Assembly: GCF_905475395.1 (NCBI RefSeq)
Contig: NC_058337.1
Span: 138,887,172-138,951,171, forward strand
Direction: 5' to 3'
DNA: 64,000 nucleotides
Source of the DNA: Chrysoperla carnea
Lineage: Eukaryota; Arthropoda; Insecta; Neuroptera; Chrysopidae
Program-made: the position numbers and the translations under genes
The notes under the pieces: generated by a model
Seen by the model: only the letters and a program-made list of their open reading frames with translations
What the model was told of the DNA's origin: nothing
Databases searched by the model: none
In this document: in pieces, positions 30,168 to 39,763 of the stretch
Layout: each line of letters opens with the position of its first letter
How positions within the stretch are numbered: the stretch's first letter is position 1

Positions 30168-31361
30168 ATGGCAGAAATACTAGAAGTGACCAATGTACCT
30201 GAGTACGGTAATGTTATTACAGGACTAGAGTATCACAACCACCAAGCTTATAATTCATCGAAATTCGAATCAAGCGATGAGAGTAGAATTTGCATTCAAT
30301 CACAAGACTTGTACACATTACCAAGTGAAAGTGTTTTAAATATCGAAGGTCAAGTGACTGATGATGATGCTACAAATGCAGCCAGCTTCATATCGAATGC
30401 TATATCATTTATGTTTCATGAAATTCGTTATGAAATTGGTGGTAAGGTAATTGATGTGATTAATAACGTAGGCATCGTTAGCATAAAAAACTATCTATCC
30501 CTAAACGAAAATCAAAGTAAAGCTTTAGAAAATGCTGGCTTTGGTGAAAATTTTAAAAAGAATGCTTCTGGTTACTTCAATGTTCGTATTCCATTGAAAA
30601 TGTATATGGGTTTTTTTGAAGATTATCCTAAAATTCTCGTAAACATGAAGCAAGAAATCGTTATTGTTCGTGCAAATGATGATATTAATTGTTTTACCAC
30701 AACTGCCGCAACAAGCAAACCTAAAATTAAAATCAACAAATTAGAATGGTGTGTTCCATACGTTAAAGTGTCTGATAAAATGCGAGTCAAATTATACAAC
30801 TTAGTCAATCAAAATGATGATTTGAGGTTATGGTTTCGATCAATGGAATGTCTACTTATACCAGAACTACCATTAACTGATAGACATGTATGGAGTGTTA
30901 AAACTAGTGTAGAATGTCCTAACTACGCTGTTATCTGTTTCCAAACAAATCGTGACCGCAACATTTTAAAAGATTCCAGTCAGTTTGACCATTGTAACAT
31001 AACAAATTTGAAAGTCTATTTAAATGGTGAAGCCTACCCATATGTGAATTTGAATCTAAATTACACAAACAATCAAACAGCGTTACTGTATGAAATGTAT
31101 TGTAATTTTCAAAAATCGTACTATAGACGCTCTATAACAGAACCATTGCTAGATAAAGAAACGTTTATAAATAAATCACCTCTATTTGTCATTGACTGTT
31201 CGAAGCACCCAGAGTCACTTAAATCTACAACAGTGGACTTGCGCGTTGAGTTTGAAGCTAGTGTTAATTTCCCAGCTAAAACGCGTGCGTATTGTATAGT
31301 GTTCCATGATCGATTATTTAAATACAATCCACTTACGAATATTGTGAATAGAGTAGTTTAA
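30168..31361 (+). CDS. Major capsid protein, hexon-like double jelly-roll (outer copy)
   Basis: 397 aa, uninterrupted, one codon shorter than the inner copy (loss of Thr near GIVS). Begins MAEILEVTNVPEY; contains SDESRICIQSQDLYTLPSES and IRYEIGGKVIDVINNVG, typical of Polinton/adintovirus hexon-like capsid proteins. Expected to form the trimeric capsomers of an icosahedral particle. Flanked by the 59-aa gene and the 162-aa gene. Open although neighbouring non-structural genes are broken. Confidence 0.8.
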   Translation: MAEILEVTNVPEYGNVITGLEYHNHQAYNSSKFESSDESRICIQSQDLYTLPSESVLNIEGQVTDDDATNAASFISNAISFMFHEIRYEIGGKVIDVINNVGIVSIKNYLSLNENQSKALENAGFGENFKKNASGYFNVRIPLKMYMGFFEDYPKILVNMKQEIVIVRANDDINCFTTTAATSKPKIKINKLEWCVPYVKVSDKMRVKLYNLVNQNDDLRLWFRSMECLLIPELPLTDRHVWSVKTSVECPNYAVICFQTNRDRNILKDSSQFDHCNITNLKVYLNGEAYPYVNLNLNYTNNQTALLYEMYCNFQKSYYRRSITEPLLDKETFINKSPLFVIDCSKHPESLKSTTVDLRVEFEASVNFPAKTRAYCIVFHDRLFKYNPLTNIVNRVV

Positions 31362-31362
31362 A

Positions 31363-31851
31363 ATGGCGTACATAGTGGACGTACAGGGTTTCAAAGTAAA
31401 CCATGAATTCATCGTTAAAGAACTTAGTTTTGTGGATACAAATGGTAACCACTTTGGACATTATGTATTCAAACCGCCATTTCCATTTAACACATTAAGT
31501 GATTCGGATAAGAAACAAGCAATTTGGCTCTCAAATAATTACCATGGCTTATACTAGAATCAAGGAGCCACCGATTATTGCGAGTTATCTGCCATTTTAA
31601 CACACATTGCTAATTATAATGTAATATACTGCAAAGGTGAAGAAAAGAAAATTTGGATTAAAAAATTAATTCGAAATTCAACAAGGGCAGTCCACATTGC
31701 AAATTTGGATGGTGGAAAACCACTTAATAAGAATGACAGTGTATCAAAAGCTCTATGCATCTATCAACATAAACATTGTACCACAAATATTATTATGTAT
31801 TTATTACATTATTTTTTTAATAGATCTTTATACGGAGGTGCTTGTTGTTGA
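31363..31851 (+). pseudogene. Conserved Polinton protein (MAYIVDVQGF family), nonsense-mutated
   Basis: Outer copy of the gene at 39764-40252. A TGG to TAG change at about 31555 ends the frame after 64 codons; the remaining homologous sequence still runs to a TGA at 31849-31851. Starts two bases after the major capsid stop. The family is widespread in insect Polintons; its function is not known to me. Confidence 0.75.
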
Positions 31852-32127
31852 TAAATTAGTGTTAATGATTAAAAAAGTTATAACAATAAATAATATTAAA
31901 AAATAAAATGATTGTCTTTATTCATACTTTGTATTTTGTTTTAATCTAAAATTGTAATTTTTTTTTTAAATAAATTTTTTTTTTTTAATCTAATCTGTAG
32001 TACAAGTTGATTTATTATTCCTTATAAAAAGCATATTATATAGGTTGATTGATGATGCTTGTTAGGTTATTAAGCGCTGTTTATCAACTGTATAGGTCAT
32101 TTAACTTGTGAGCTTTCATGTGATAAC

Positions 32128-32976
32128 ATGCTTCAGACAACGAAACAGCTAGCTTAGTTGAGCGATATTATACAGAAAAAGTATAACGCACTCAAAGCTG
32201 ATGAACAATAACAAGACAATAAAGATGAACTATTAAATTATACGCCAATGAAGGCTCGAAAATTATTTGAAGATACTCCAGTAGTGACAAAACAAAAAAA
32301 TCTATCAGACACCTACGAGGATGAGGCATTACACACTCCTGATGTTGTATTTAGGGAGATTATAAAATCACCAGAGAATAATCATAATGCACTTCAACAT
32401 TTTACAAAGACTTATGGAGATGTGGCTGGTAAATACATTTATTTTATATTATCGAATAAAGATGATAAGCTTATCGATAATATTTACGGATTACGTTATG
32501 ACAATGCTGCTGATAGATTATATGTAGGTAATTCAGTTGTTTACATTAAGCATAACGATATACAAGTCAACGAAAAATGGTATGACGGAACATCAGGTTT
32601 ATATGAGCTTTTAGTAAAACAGATACCAAAAAATTATTCAGAGCAAGACATGCGTAACTATTTAGAAATTGTAACATCAACAAACGCTAATAGACTGAAT
32701 TATGACTCTCAGGGTCAAATTCAAGGAACTAAAAGTTTTAAGTATAAAAATATCATTAAGAAACATCTATACCCATCGGCTCCTGCTTCTGGTAGCGGTC
32801 TAACATTATCACGAGTAACTAATAATCCCATAGACTATGTGTACTGGAATACAATCGACGAACTTTGTGACAGATTACGGCTGTTATGCGCATCACGTGA
32901 CGCGGGAAATTTCAGCCATCAAAATGAAATCAATAGTTTGATACAAGAGTTAAGGGAAGAAAATATAATATACTGA
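32128..32976 (+). pseudogene. Conserved Polinton protein (YDGTSGLYELL family), broken outer copy
   Basis: Relative to 40524-41498, an AAG to TAG change occurs about 10 codons in (near 32154) and roughly 125 bp are deleted around 32210. The rest (from 32248) stays open to the stop at 32976 and retains KWYDGTSGLYELL and NTIDELCDRLRLLCAS near the C-terminus. Function unknown. Confidence 0.75.
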
Positions 32977-32984
32977 AAACCAGA

Positions 32985-33445
32985 CCGGTTTCTAAACAGA
33001 CCAGTATTAAACAGGTCAAAACCTGTATTAAACAGATACAGACCAGTATTAAACAGGTTAAAACCAGTATTAAACAGGTAAAGACCAGTATTAAACAGAC
33101 CTGTTTACATACAGACCTGTTTAGATACAGACCTGTTTAGAAAGAGACCTGTTTAGATACAGACCTGTTTAGAAACAGACCTGTTTAGAAACAGACCTGT
33201 TTAGAAACAGACCTGTTTAGAAAGAGACCTGTTTAGATACAGACCTGTTTAGAAACAGACCTGTTTAGAAACAGACCTGTTTAGATACATACCTGTTTAG
33301 AAAGAGATCTGTTTAGATACAGACCTGTTTAGAAACAGACCTGTTTAGAAACAGATCTGTTTAGAAAGAGACCTGTTTAGATACAGACCTGTTTAGAAAG
33401 AGACCTGTTTAGATACAGACCAGTATTAAACCGAGCTGTTTCTTA
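32985..33445. repeat. Minisatellite of 16-bp units (outer copy)
   Basis: Tandem AGACCTGTTTAGAAAC/AGACCTGTTTAGATAC/AGACCTGTTTAGAAAG units, preceded by a few ACCAGTATTAAACAG units. At the same position the inner element has the 21-bp repeat in the other orientation of the same core (CCTGTTTAATACTGG is the inverse of CCAGTATTAAACAGG). Confidence 0.8.
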
Positions 33446-33518
33446 TTAGACCTGTTTAGATTTTATATTTATTATATGTAATTATTTAAATTACATCATA
33501 ACCTATTGAGAACTCAGT

Positions 33519-34214
33519 ATGAACGGTATAGATAAATTTGGATGTCCTCTCTTCAAAAATTATCAAGATTCATATACATCACATAATGAATCAATACTTC
33601 GATGTAATGGCGGAAATAATTGCTTCGATGCAAAACAAAGACGAATTGTGAATGTCGGGAAACCTATAAATAAGCAAGATGTTGTGAACTTGGAAAGTCT
33701 TGGACAGTGTTTGTCATTAGATGATAAAGAATCATACTTTGACGCAAAAAATAAAAAAATAAGTAATGTAGCAAGTGCAGAATTTTCAACTGATGCTGTG
33801 GATTTATACACCCTTATCAATCATGTTAGTGATAAAATCAATAACACTACTGAAATATTTAACGAGAGTCTGAAAAAATTAAATGGTTATTTTCGAATAT
33901 CAATACGTAATACACAACCAACACAATTTTATCCTGATCCAACTACTGATTTTGCATGGTATATATTGGAAAATAATACAAGAGTTTATGTATTTAGATT
34001 CCCAATCTCTGTGATGATACATCATTTAGATATTAAACCAACATACTGTGAGGTCTTCAAAAATGATACTATTATAGATAAAAATAAACTTAATACATTA
34101 AAATCAAACGATTATTTAACGTTTGGTATTCCTAAAAGTTTCATGACTACAAACTCCGATTCCATGTTACTATATGTTGACATTGGTATAAAATATAAAT
34201 TAATAGATGGATAA
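33519..34214 (+). CDS. Fibre-like protein with tail-fibre-type repeats (outer copy)
   Basis: 231 aa, intact. Two repeats of the form FDAK..R/K.I.NV.....DAV.L..L (residues about 36-62 and 74-100) resemble the trimerising shaft repeats of phage tail fibres; a C-terminal domain of about 110 residues could be a head domain. Located between the minisatellite and integrase and overlapping the integrase start by 8 bp. Differs from the inner copy at a few residues. Attachment role is inferred. Confidence 0.6.
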   Translation: MNGIDKFGCPLFKNYQDSYTSHNESILRCNGGNNCFDAKQRRIVNVGKPINKQDVVNLESLGQCLSLDDKESYFDAKNKKISNVASAEFSTDAVDLYTLINHVSDKINNTTEIFNESLKKLNGYFRISIRNTQPTQFYPDPTTDFAWYILENNTRVYVFRFPISVMIHHLDIKPTYCEVFKNDTIIDKNKLNTLKSNDYLTFGIPKSFMTTNSDSMLLYVDIGIKYKLIDG

Positions 34215-34449
34215 GAGACGAATAGTTGTGAATGAGCTACATAAACCAGCTCGACGTAATTATCCAAGAAGGCGTGTAATCATTAAGGAACTCAATGATT
34301 TATTTCAAGCTGATTTGGTAGAAATGATCCCGTATGCAAGACAAAATACCAACTTTAAATATATTTTGGTGGTCATCGATTGCTTCTCCAAATATAGCTG
34401 GGCTATGCCACTAAAGTCCAAGAGTGCGGTGGATGTCACTAATGCCATG
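34207..34449 (+). pseudogene. Integrase, 5' part of the interrupted outer gene
   Basis: The first 81 codons of the retroviral-type integrase, including the first catalytic Asp (LFQADLVEM, residue 36). Cut after the ATG of codon 81 by the inner Polinton; the 3' part continues at 50131. GCCATG is duplicated at the two sides. Confidence 0.9.
34444..34449 (+). repeat. Target site duplication, left copy (GCCATG)
   Basis: GCCATG here and at 50125-50130 flank the inner element exactly. A 6-bp duplication is the Polinton standard, and the uninterrupted integrase at 43216-43221 contains the site once. Confidence 0.95.
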
Positions 34450-35514
34450 AGTAGAAGAGTCACAGGGATTTCAGCACAGTTGGATGGTACACTTTTCAAA
34501 AAAGGGCAAACCTAGGTGAATGTTGGAAACCTCGGAAGTTGGAGGGGATAGATGACGTCATTGACCAATAGTAAATCAAGATGGCGTCGGGAGGTGTGGT
34601 GTTGGGGAATAATGGCTGCCTAAGCATTGATGACGTCATTGGCTTTGACCAATAGTAGCGCTGTAAAAATCAAGATGGCGTTGGGAGGTGTGGTGGGGTG
34701 AGGAATGGCTAAACGGGGGGGGTTGGCTTTAACCAATAGTGGCGGAGAGTGAACAGGGGGCGGGACGTAAGGGCAAACCTAGGTGAATGTTGGAAACCTC
34801 GGCATTGGCCAATAGTAAATTAAGATGGCGTCGGGAGGTGTGGTGGAGGAGAATAATGGCTGCCTAAGCATTGATGACGTCATTGGCTTTAACCAATAGT
34901 GGCGGAGAGTGAACGGGGGCGGGACGTTGACATTAGTCAGCAATTTTCAAGAATATGTTAATTTGACCTTGAAAAATATTGTAATTTGACACTTTATACA
35001 TGATAAAATTCAAGATACGTGACCGGATGTTAATATTTTTTTTTTTTTTTTTTTTATTGAATTAGCAATGTAATATGACACTTGAAATTTACATAATAAA
35101 AATACATGTTCAAACTTGTTTGAATGGACTTTGATCTTAAAATAATTTTACACAAGTCAGCAATTTTCAAGAATATGTTAATTTGACCTTGAAAAATATG
35201 ATATCATCATCCTGTTACAAGTTCAAACTTGTTTGAAATAATTTTACATGTGTCAAAACACGTGACCGGATGTTAATATTTTTTTTATGATTAAGCAATG
35301 TAATATGACACTTGAAATTTACATAATAAAAATACATGTTCAAACTTGTTTGAATGGACTTTGATCTTAAAATAATTTTACACGTGTCAGCTATTCTCAA
35401 GAATATGTTGAAATAGATTTGACCTTGAAAAATATGATATCATCATCCTGTTACAAGTTCAAACTTGTTTGAACATGTTCAAACTTGTTTGAACATGTTT
35501 AAACTTGTTTGAAT
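34450..35514 (+). repeat. Left terminal inverted repeat of the inner Polinton
   Basis: Matches the reverse complement of 49050-50124. The outer ~480 bp contain three TGACGTCA palindromes (34553, 34631, 34875), repeated AAGATGGCG, CCAAT/ATTGG boxes and GGGGGCGGGAC. The inner ~580 bp hold copies of the ~245-bp unit with TTCAAActtgTTTGAA pairs. Homology between the two ends stops at GTTTGAAT (35514). Confidence 0.9.
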
Positions 35515-35697
35515 CGCATTAGATCTTAAAATAATTTTACACGTGTTATGAGATTAGAATAAAGGTTTTATTTAATAAAAATCTTATAAATATTTTTTTT
35601 TTTTTTTATTTATTAATGATTAAAATTTACATTAAAAAAAAATTTACAGAAAAATTATTATTATGAATCTGAAAAAACACATAAAGTATTGGTGACA

Positions 35698-36420
35698 CTA
35701 CAGTTCAATAAATTCATCAAATCCATTCCTATAACGACCCGCATTCATAGAGAAATTTTTCATTATTACAACAAATCCATTTGGTGAACTCCAACAATGT
35801 CGACATAAATCATGAAATTTTTGAAAATTCATATCAGAGCCAACATGATCGTAGAATATGTGTTTTAGATTCATTTCGTCCGTTTTGAATAACACCAAGC
35901 AATTAACATTGTCCCTTATGTTATGCTTTGGAACACGTGCGTAGCTCTGACATAGGTAGAAACAATCAATTTTTCGATGACGACCCATACTAAAGTATTC
36001 TCTAATTCTCTGTTGTGAATGACAGCTCACATCGTCAAAAATGAAAAGACTTTTTTCTCGAGCTTCATTCGGACTAAGAATTTCACTAGTATCACTAAAT
36101 GGAAAATATCCAACCCCTTCCACTAATTTTAAAGTCTCTTCTAGTAATTGATATTTCGGTTGGTAAAGAGATTTACTGTACACATAAATGTTTTCAAAGC
36201 GTAAACCGTTTTCATCATAAATTAAATTCAACATAACATTGGTTTTACCACAGCCACTAGGGCCACATATTATTGTTCGTAGTGAATCTGAAAATAGAGG
36301 ACCATGATATGTTTGTGTGTCTGTATTTTCTGGTATTAAATTTTCAACACTCAGAGCGGGTTGTTGTTTATGAAAACGCATTTTTAATGTAACTAAGACT
36401 AAAATTTCAATACAACCCAT
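35698..36420 (-). CDS. Packaging ATPase (FtsK/HerA, A32-like)
   Basis: 240 aa; expected to pump the element's DNA into capsids. Walker A GPSGCGKTNVMLNL near residues 53-66 and Walker B SLFIFDDVS near 120-128, followed by QQRIREYFSMGRHRK and YLCQSYARVP, the sensor/arginine-finger region of this family. Complete, unlike the outer copy. Transcribed away from the PLA2 gene from a 52-bp shared spacer. Confidence 0.85.
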   Translation of the reverse strand: MGCIEILVLVTLKMRFHKQQPALSVENLIPENTDTQTYHGPLFSDSLRTIICGPSGCGKTNVMLNLIYDENGLRFENIYVYSKSLYQPKYQLLEETLKLVEGVGYFPFSDTSEILSPNEAREKSLFIFDDVSCHSQQRIREYFSMGRHRKIDCFYLCQSYARVPKHNIRDNVNCLVLFKTDEMNLKHIFYDHVGSDMNFQKFHDLCRHCWSSPNGFVVIMKNFSMNAGRYRNGFDEFIEL

Positions 36421-36472
36421 TTTATAAACATTTAAATATATGTGAACTTAATTGTTTAAATCATTTAGTAGT
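36421..36472. promoter_or_regulatory. Divergent promoter spacer between ATPase and PLA2 genes
   Basis: Only 52 bp separate the two ATG codons. It is AT-rich with TTTATAAACATTTAAATATA, which offers TATA-like elements on both strands. The same spacer is conserved in the outer copy (28023-28074). Confidence 0.45.
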
Positions 36473-37237
36473 ATGTCACATCAGAAGCAACAACACAAAG
36501 GAAGAGGTATTGTTAACACACTTATAAATAAATTACCGTTTGAGTTACACATACCAACTTATCAATATTGTGGACCTGGAACTAAGCTGGCAGAACGATT
36601 AGCGCGTGGTGATAAACCAAAAAACACATTGGATCAGGCTTGTATGGTACATGATATAGCATATTCAAAAAGTAAAGACTTAAAGGAGCGTCATCTAGCA
36701 GATAAACAATTAGCTGAAGCCGCTTGGAAACGTGCCAAAGCATCTGATTCAACAATTGGTGAAAAAGCATCCGCTTTATTCGTTACAGGCGCCATGAAGA
36801 CAAAAACTTCACTTGGTATGGGATTAAAAAAGAAAAAGACGAAAAAGACAAAGAAAACTATAAACTTTACAGCATCAGTGCGAAAGGCACGAAATGCATT
36901 GAAAAAATCACAACCAACGGACTTAAAAGCAGCTGTAAAAATAGCAAAAGCAGCCGTGCGAGGTCAACGTATTAAAGCACCCACACGTGTAATACCAGTT
37001 CCGAAGTCTGGTGGTGTACTTCCATTAATTCCAATATTCGCAGGACTCTCTGCTTTAGGTGCTTTGGCTGGTGGAGCGTCGGGTATTGCTAAAGCTGTTA
37101 CAAATTATAAAAGTGCTCGTGATCAACTTAATGAGAGTCAAAGACACAACAAAACAATGGAAGCTATAGCAATGGGTAAAGGCTTGTATTTAAGACCGTA
37201 CAACAAAGGCATGGGATTATATTTAGCAAAAAACTAA
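36473..37237 (+). CDS. Phospholipase A2-domain capsid-associated protein
   Basis: 254 aa from ATG 36473 (longer readings have no ATG). PLA2 domain at residues about 20-95: calcium loop Y32-C-G34-P-G36, catalytic H60-D61 and Y64. Then a basic segment (KKKKTKKTKKT) that could bind DNA or act as a nuclear signal, and a glycine-rich hydrophobic stretch around 185-205. Similar lipase domains occur in parvovirus VP1 and adintovirus-like elements. The gene ends AAA AAC TAA at a slippery heptamer, so a fraction of product may carry the protease. Confidence 0.85.
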   Translation: MSHQKQQHKGRGIVNTLINKLPFELHIPTYQYCGPGTKLAERLARGDKPKNTLDQACMVHDIAYSKSKDLKERHLADKQLAEAAWKRAKASDSTIGEKASALFVTGAMKTKTSLGMGLKKKKTKKTKKTINFTASVRKARNALKKSQPTDLKAAVKIAKAAVRGQRIKAPTRVIPVPKSGGVLPLIPIFAGLSALGALAGGASGIAKAVTNYKSARDQLNESQRHNKTMEAIAMGKGLYLRPYNKGMGLYLAKN

Positions 37238-37282
37238 TTGAAACGCTACCACGTAGAGCACTTTACGATACGGAGCTACGTG
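37228..37282 (+). promoter_or_regulatory. Putative -1 ribosomal frameshift signal
   Basis: Heptamer A AAA AAC (37228-37234) is in register with the PLA2 codons (gcA AAA AAC) and is followed at once by TAA. Fifteen bases after it CACGTAG (37250-37256) and CTACGTG (37276-37282) form a perfect 7-bp stem. Shifting -1 enters the protease frame. The heptamer and stem are also present in the outer copy (28830-28836 and downstream). Confidence 0.7.
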
Positions 37283-37596
37283 CGTATGCTAAACAATTTA
37301 AAATTCCGTATTTTCGTGGTGTTTTTATGCGTGACACCCTACCCAAAAGACCATATAAATATGAAACAGGAATTATCAACCATGATGTATCCAAAAATAG
37401 TGGTACACACTGGACGGCATATAAAAAGTACAATCGAAGTGTCATCTATTATGATAGTTTTGGAAATTTGAGACCGCCAGTGGAAGTCATTAAATATTTT
37501 AACGGATGTGACATTCAATATAATTTTGATAGGCAACAACAGTTTAATACTCCGATTTGTGGACATCTATGTATACAATTTTTATTAAATAAATAA
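37234..37596 (+). CDS. Adenain-like cysteine protease (-1 frame)
   Basis: About 120 codons open from the slip site to TAA 37596. Catalytic His in GTHWTAYK, Asp in YYDSFG, Gln in RQQQF and Cys in ICGHLC match the adenovirus protease/Ulp1 fold. The outer copy has GTG where this one has GAG at the only near-start codon, and the first ATG (37327) lies inside the conserved fold, so the gene seems to lack its own start. Expected role: capsid protein maturation. A fusion to the lipase protein would bring it into the particle. Confidence 0.8.
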   Translation, partial: LIETLPRRALYDTELRAYAKQFKIPYFRGVFMRDTLPKRPYKYETGIINHDVSKNSGTHWTAYKKYNRSVIYYDSFGNLRPPVEVIKYFNGCDIQYNFDRQQQFNTPICGHLCIQFLLNK

Positions 37597-37633
37597 ACCA
37601 GCAAGTATTGTATTCACTTCATTCAAAATCAAG

Positions 37634-38311
37634 ATGTCATACATGCTTACTTTTACAGGGAATAGCTCTTTTTTAACAACAGACTATTCTCCACCAATTG
37701 AATTAGATAAAAATGAAAATTATGAAATGGGTCTAGTAGATTTACAAGGGTACAATTCCATACCTAATATACACAGCTACAATAACATGTTTTATTACGA
37801 TGATAAAGTCATAGAAATACCACCAGGATCTTATGAAGTTGAAGATATTGAACGTTATTTAAAAGAAGCTGTAGGTGATGAGGTGACACTACAAATAAAT
37901 GCTAATACAAATACATTAAAATGTGAAATAAAGTGTACTGTGATAATAAACTGTGAACCATCAGATTCTGTTTGTCGCATGTTGGGATTTAATAAACGAA
38001 AACTAGATGCAAATAAAAGGCATGAAAGTGACAATACAGTTAATATTTTACCTGTAGAAACAATTTATGTTCAATGTAATATTACAAATGGATCGTATCA
38101 TAACAATGAAATCAGTCACACATTGTTTCATTTTTCACCAAATCTACCACCAGGTTATAAAATTGTGATACATCCTATGAATGTTATTTATTTACCAATC
38201 AACTGTCGAACTATAAGCAACATTACGCTCATGTTAGTGGACCAAACTGGTAAATTAGTTAACTTTCGAGGTGAAAACATTACAATTGGATTACACTTGA
38301 AAAAGATATAA
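37634..38311 (+). CDS. Minor capsid (penton-like) protein
   Basis: 225 aa. Signature stretches YSPPIELDKNENYEMGLVD, GYNSIPNIHSYNNMFYYDD and PPGSYEVEDIERYLKE are typical of Polinton minor capsid proteins (single jelly-roll). Probable vertex protein of the particle. Downstream of the protease by 37 bp; its stop overlaps the next ATG (TAATG), so the two genes are probably co-translated. Confidence 0.75.
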   Translation: MSYMLTFTGNSSFLTTDYSPPIELDKNENYEMGLVDLQGYNSIPNIHSYNNMFYYDDKVIEIPPGSYEVEDIERYLKEAVGDEVTLQINANTNTLKCEIKCTVIINCEPSDSVCRMLGFNKRKLDANKRHESDNTVNILPVETIYVQCNITNGSYHNNEISHTLFHFSPNLPPGYKIVIHPMNVIYLPINCRTISNITLMLVDQTGKLVNFRGENITIGLHLKKI

Positions 38312-38490
38312 TGGGTTTTGTATTTAATCATCCTACACGTTATGCCGGAGGCAGTGTTTCTACAAACCGTCTGATAAAACAACCTCAATCGAGCAACAAT
38401 AGAATAAAAAATCACAAACAGTTATCATACGAAAATAGAAAATTTCTTCAATCAATTGGCTTAAAACTAAAACGGCCAATTGTTGGGTAA
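38311..38490 (+). CDS. 59-aa basic virion-like protein
   Basis: Begins MGFVFNHPTRYAGGSVSTNR and ends SIGLKLKRPIVG; strongly basic in the middle. ATG overlaps the penton-like stop. The differences from the outer copy found by eye are silent, supporting real translation. May be a DNA-condensing or cement peptide; no family assigned. Confidence 0.6.
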   Translation: MGFVFNHPTRYAGGSVSTNRLIKQPQSSNNRIKNHKQLSYENRKFLQSIGLKLKRPIVG

Positions 38491-38565
38491 AATTTAGTTG
38501 CTGGTTTAAAATAAAGAAATCAGTTATACGAATAAAATTCAATTGTATTAAGAAGAAGAAGAAGA

Positions 38566-39762
38566 ATGGCAGAAATACTAGAAGTGACCAATGTACCTGA
38601 GTACGATAATGTTATTACAGGACTAGAGTATCACAACCACCAAGCTTATAATTCATCGAAATTTGAATCAAGCGATGAGAGTAGAATTTGCATTCAATCA
38701 CAAGACTTGTACACATTACCAAGTGAAAGTGTTTTAAATATCGAAGGTCAAGTGACTGATGATGATGATACAAATACAGCCAGCTTCATATCGAATGCTA
38801 TATCATTTATGTTTCATGAAATTCGTTATGAAATTGGTGGTAAGGTAATTGATGTGATTAATAACGTAGGCATCGTTAGCACTATAAAAAACTATCTATC
38901 CCTAAATCAAAATCAAAGTAAAGCTTTAGAGAATGCTGGCTTTGGTGAAAATTTTAAAAAGAATGCTGCTGGTTACTTCAATGTTCGTATTCCATTGAAA
39001 ATGTATATGGGTTTTTTTGAAGATTATCCTAAAATTCTCGTAAACATGAAACAAGAAATCGTTATTGTTCGTGCAAATGATGATATTAATTGTTTTACCT
39101 CAACTGTCGCAACAAGCAAACCTAAAATTAAAATCAACAAATTAGAATGGTGTGTTCCATACGTTAAAGTGTCTGATAAAATGCGAGTCGAATTATACAA
39201 CTTAGTCAATCAAAATGATGATTTGAGGTTATGGTTTCGATCAATGGAATGTCTACTTATACCAGAACTACCATTAACTGATAGACATGTATGGAGTGTT
39301 AAAACTAGTGTAGAATGTCCTAACTACGCTGTTATCTGTTTCCAAACAAATCGTGACCGCAACATTTTAAAAGATTCCAGTCAGTTTGACCATTGTAACA
39401 TAACAAATTTGAAAGTCTATTTAAATGGTGAAGCCTACCCATATGTGAATTTGAATCTAAATTACACAAATAATCAAACAGCGTTACTGTATGAAATGTA
39501 TTGCAATTTTCAAAAATCGTACTATAGACGCTCTATAACAGAACCATTGCTAGATAAAGAAACGTTTATAAATAAATCACCTCTATTTGTCATTGACTGT
39601 TCGAAGCACCCAGAGTCACTTAAATCTACAACAGTGGACTTGCGCGTTGAGTTTGAAGCTAGTGTTAATTTCCCAGCTAAAACGCGTGCGTATTGTATAG
39701 TGTTCCATGATCGATTATTTAAATACAATCCACTTACGAATATTGTGAATAGAGTAGTTTAA
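38566..39762 (+). CDS. Major capsid protein, hexon-like (double jelly-roll)
   Basis: 398 aa. Conserved Polinton/adintovirus capsid features: ATG context AAGAAGAATGGCAG, early MAEILEVTNVPEY, then SDESRICIQSQDLYTLPSES, FMFHEIRYEIGGKVID, and a long beta-rich remainder ending LFKYNPLTNIVNRVV. Expected to trimerise into pseudo-hexameric capsomers. Lies in the structural gene block; the next gene starts one base after its stop (TAAA ATG), suggesting one transcript. Confidence 0.8.
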   Translation: MAEILEVTNVPEYDNVITGLEYHNHQAYNSSKFESSDESRICIQSQDLYTLPSESVLNIEGQVTDDDDTNTASFISNAISFMFHEIRYEIGGKVIDVINNVGIVSTIKNYLSLNQNQSKALENAGFGENFKKNAAGYFNVRIPLKMYMGFFEDYPKILVNMKQEIVIVRANDDINCFTSTVATSKPKIKINKLEWCVPYVKVSDKMRVELYNLVNQNDDLRLWFRSMECLLIPELPLTDRHVWSVKTSVECPNYAVICFQTNRDRNILKDSSQFDHCNITNLKVYLNGEAYPYVNLNLNYTNNQTALLYEMYCNFQKSYYRRSITEPLLDKETFINKSPLFVIDCSKHPESLKSTTVDLRVEFEASVNFPAKTRAYCIVFHDRLFKYNPLTNIVNRVV

Positions 39763-39763
39763 A

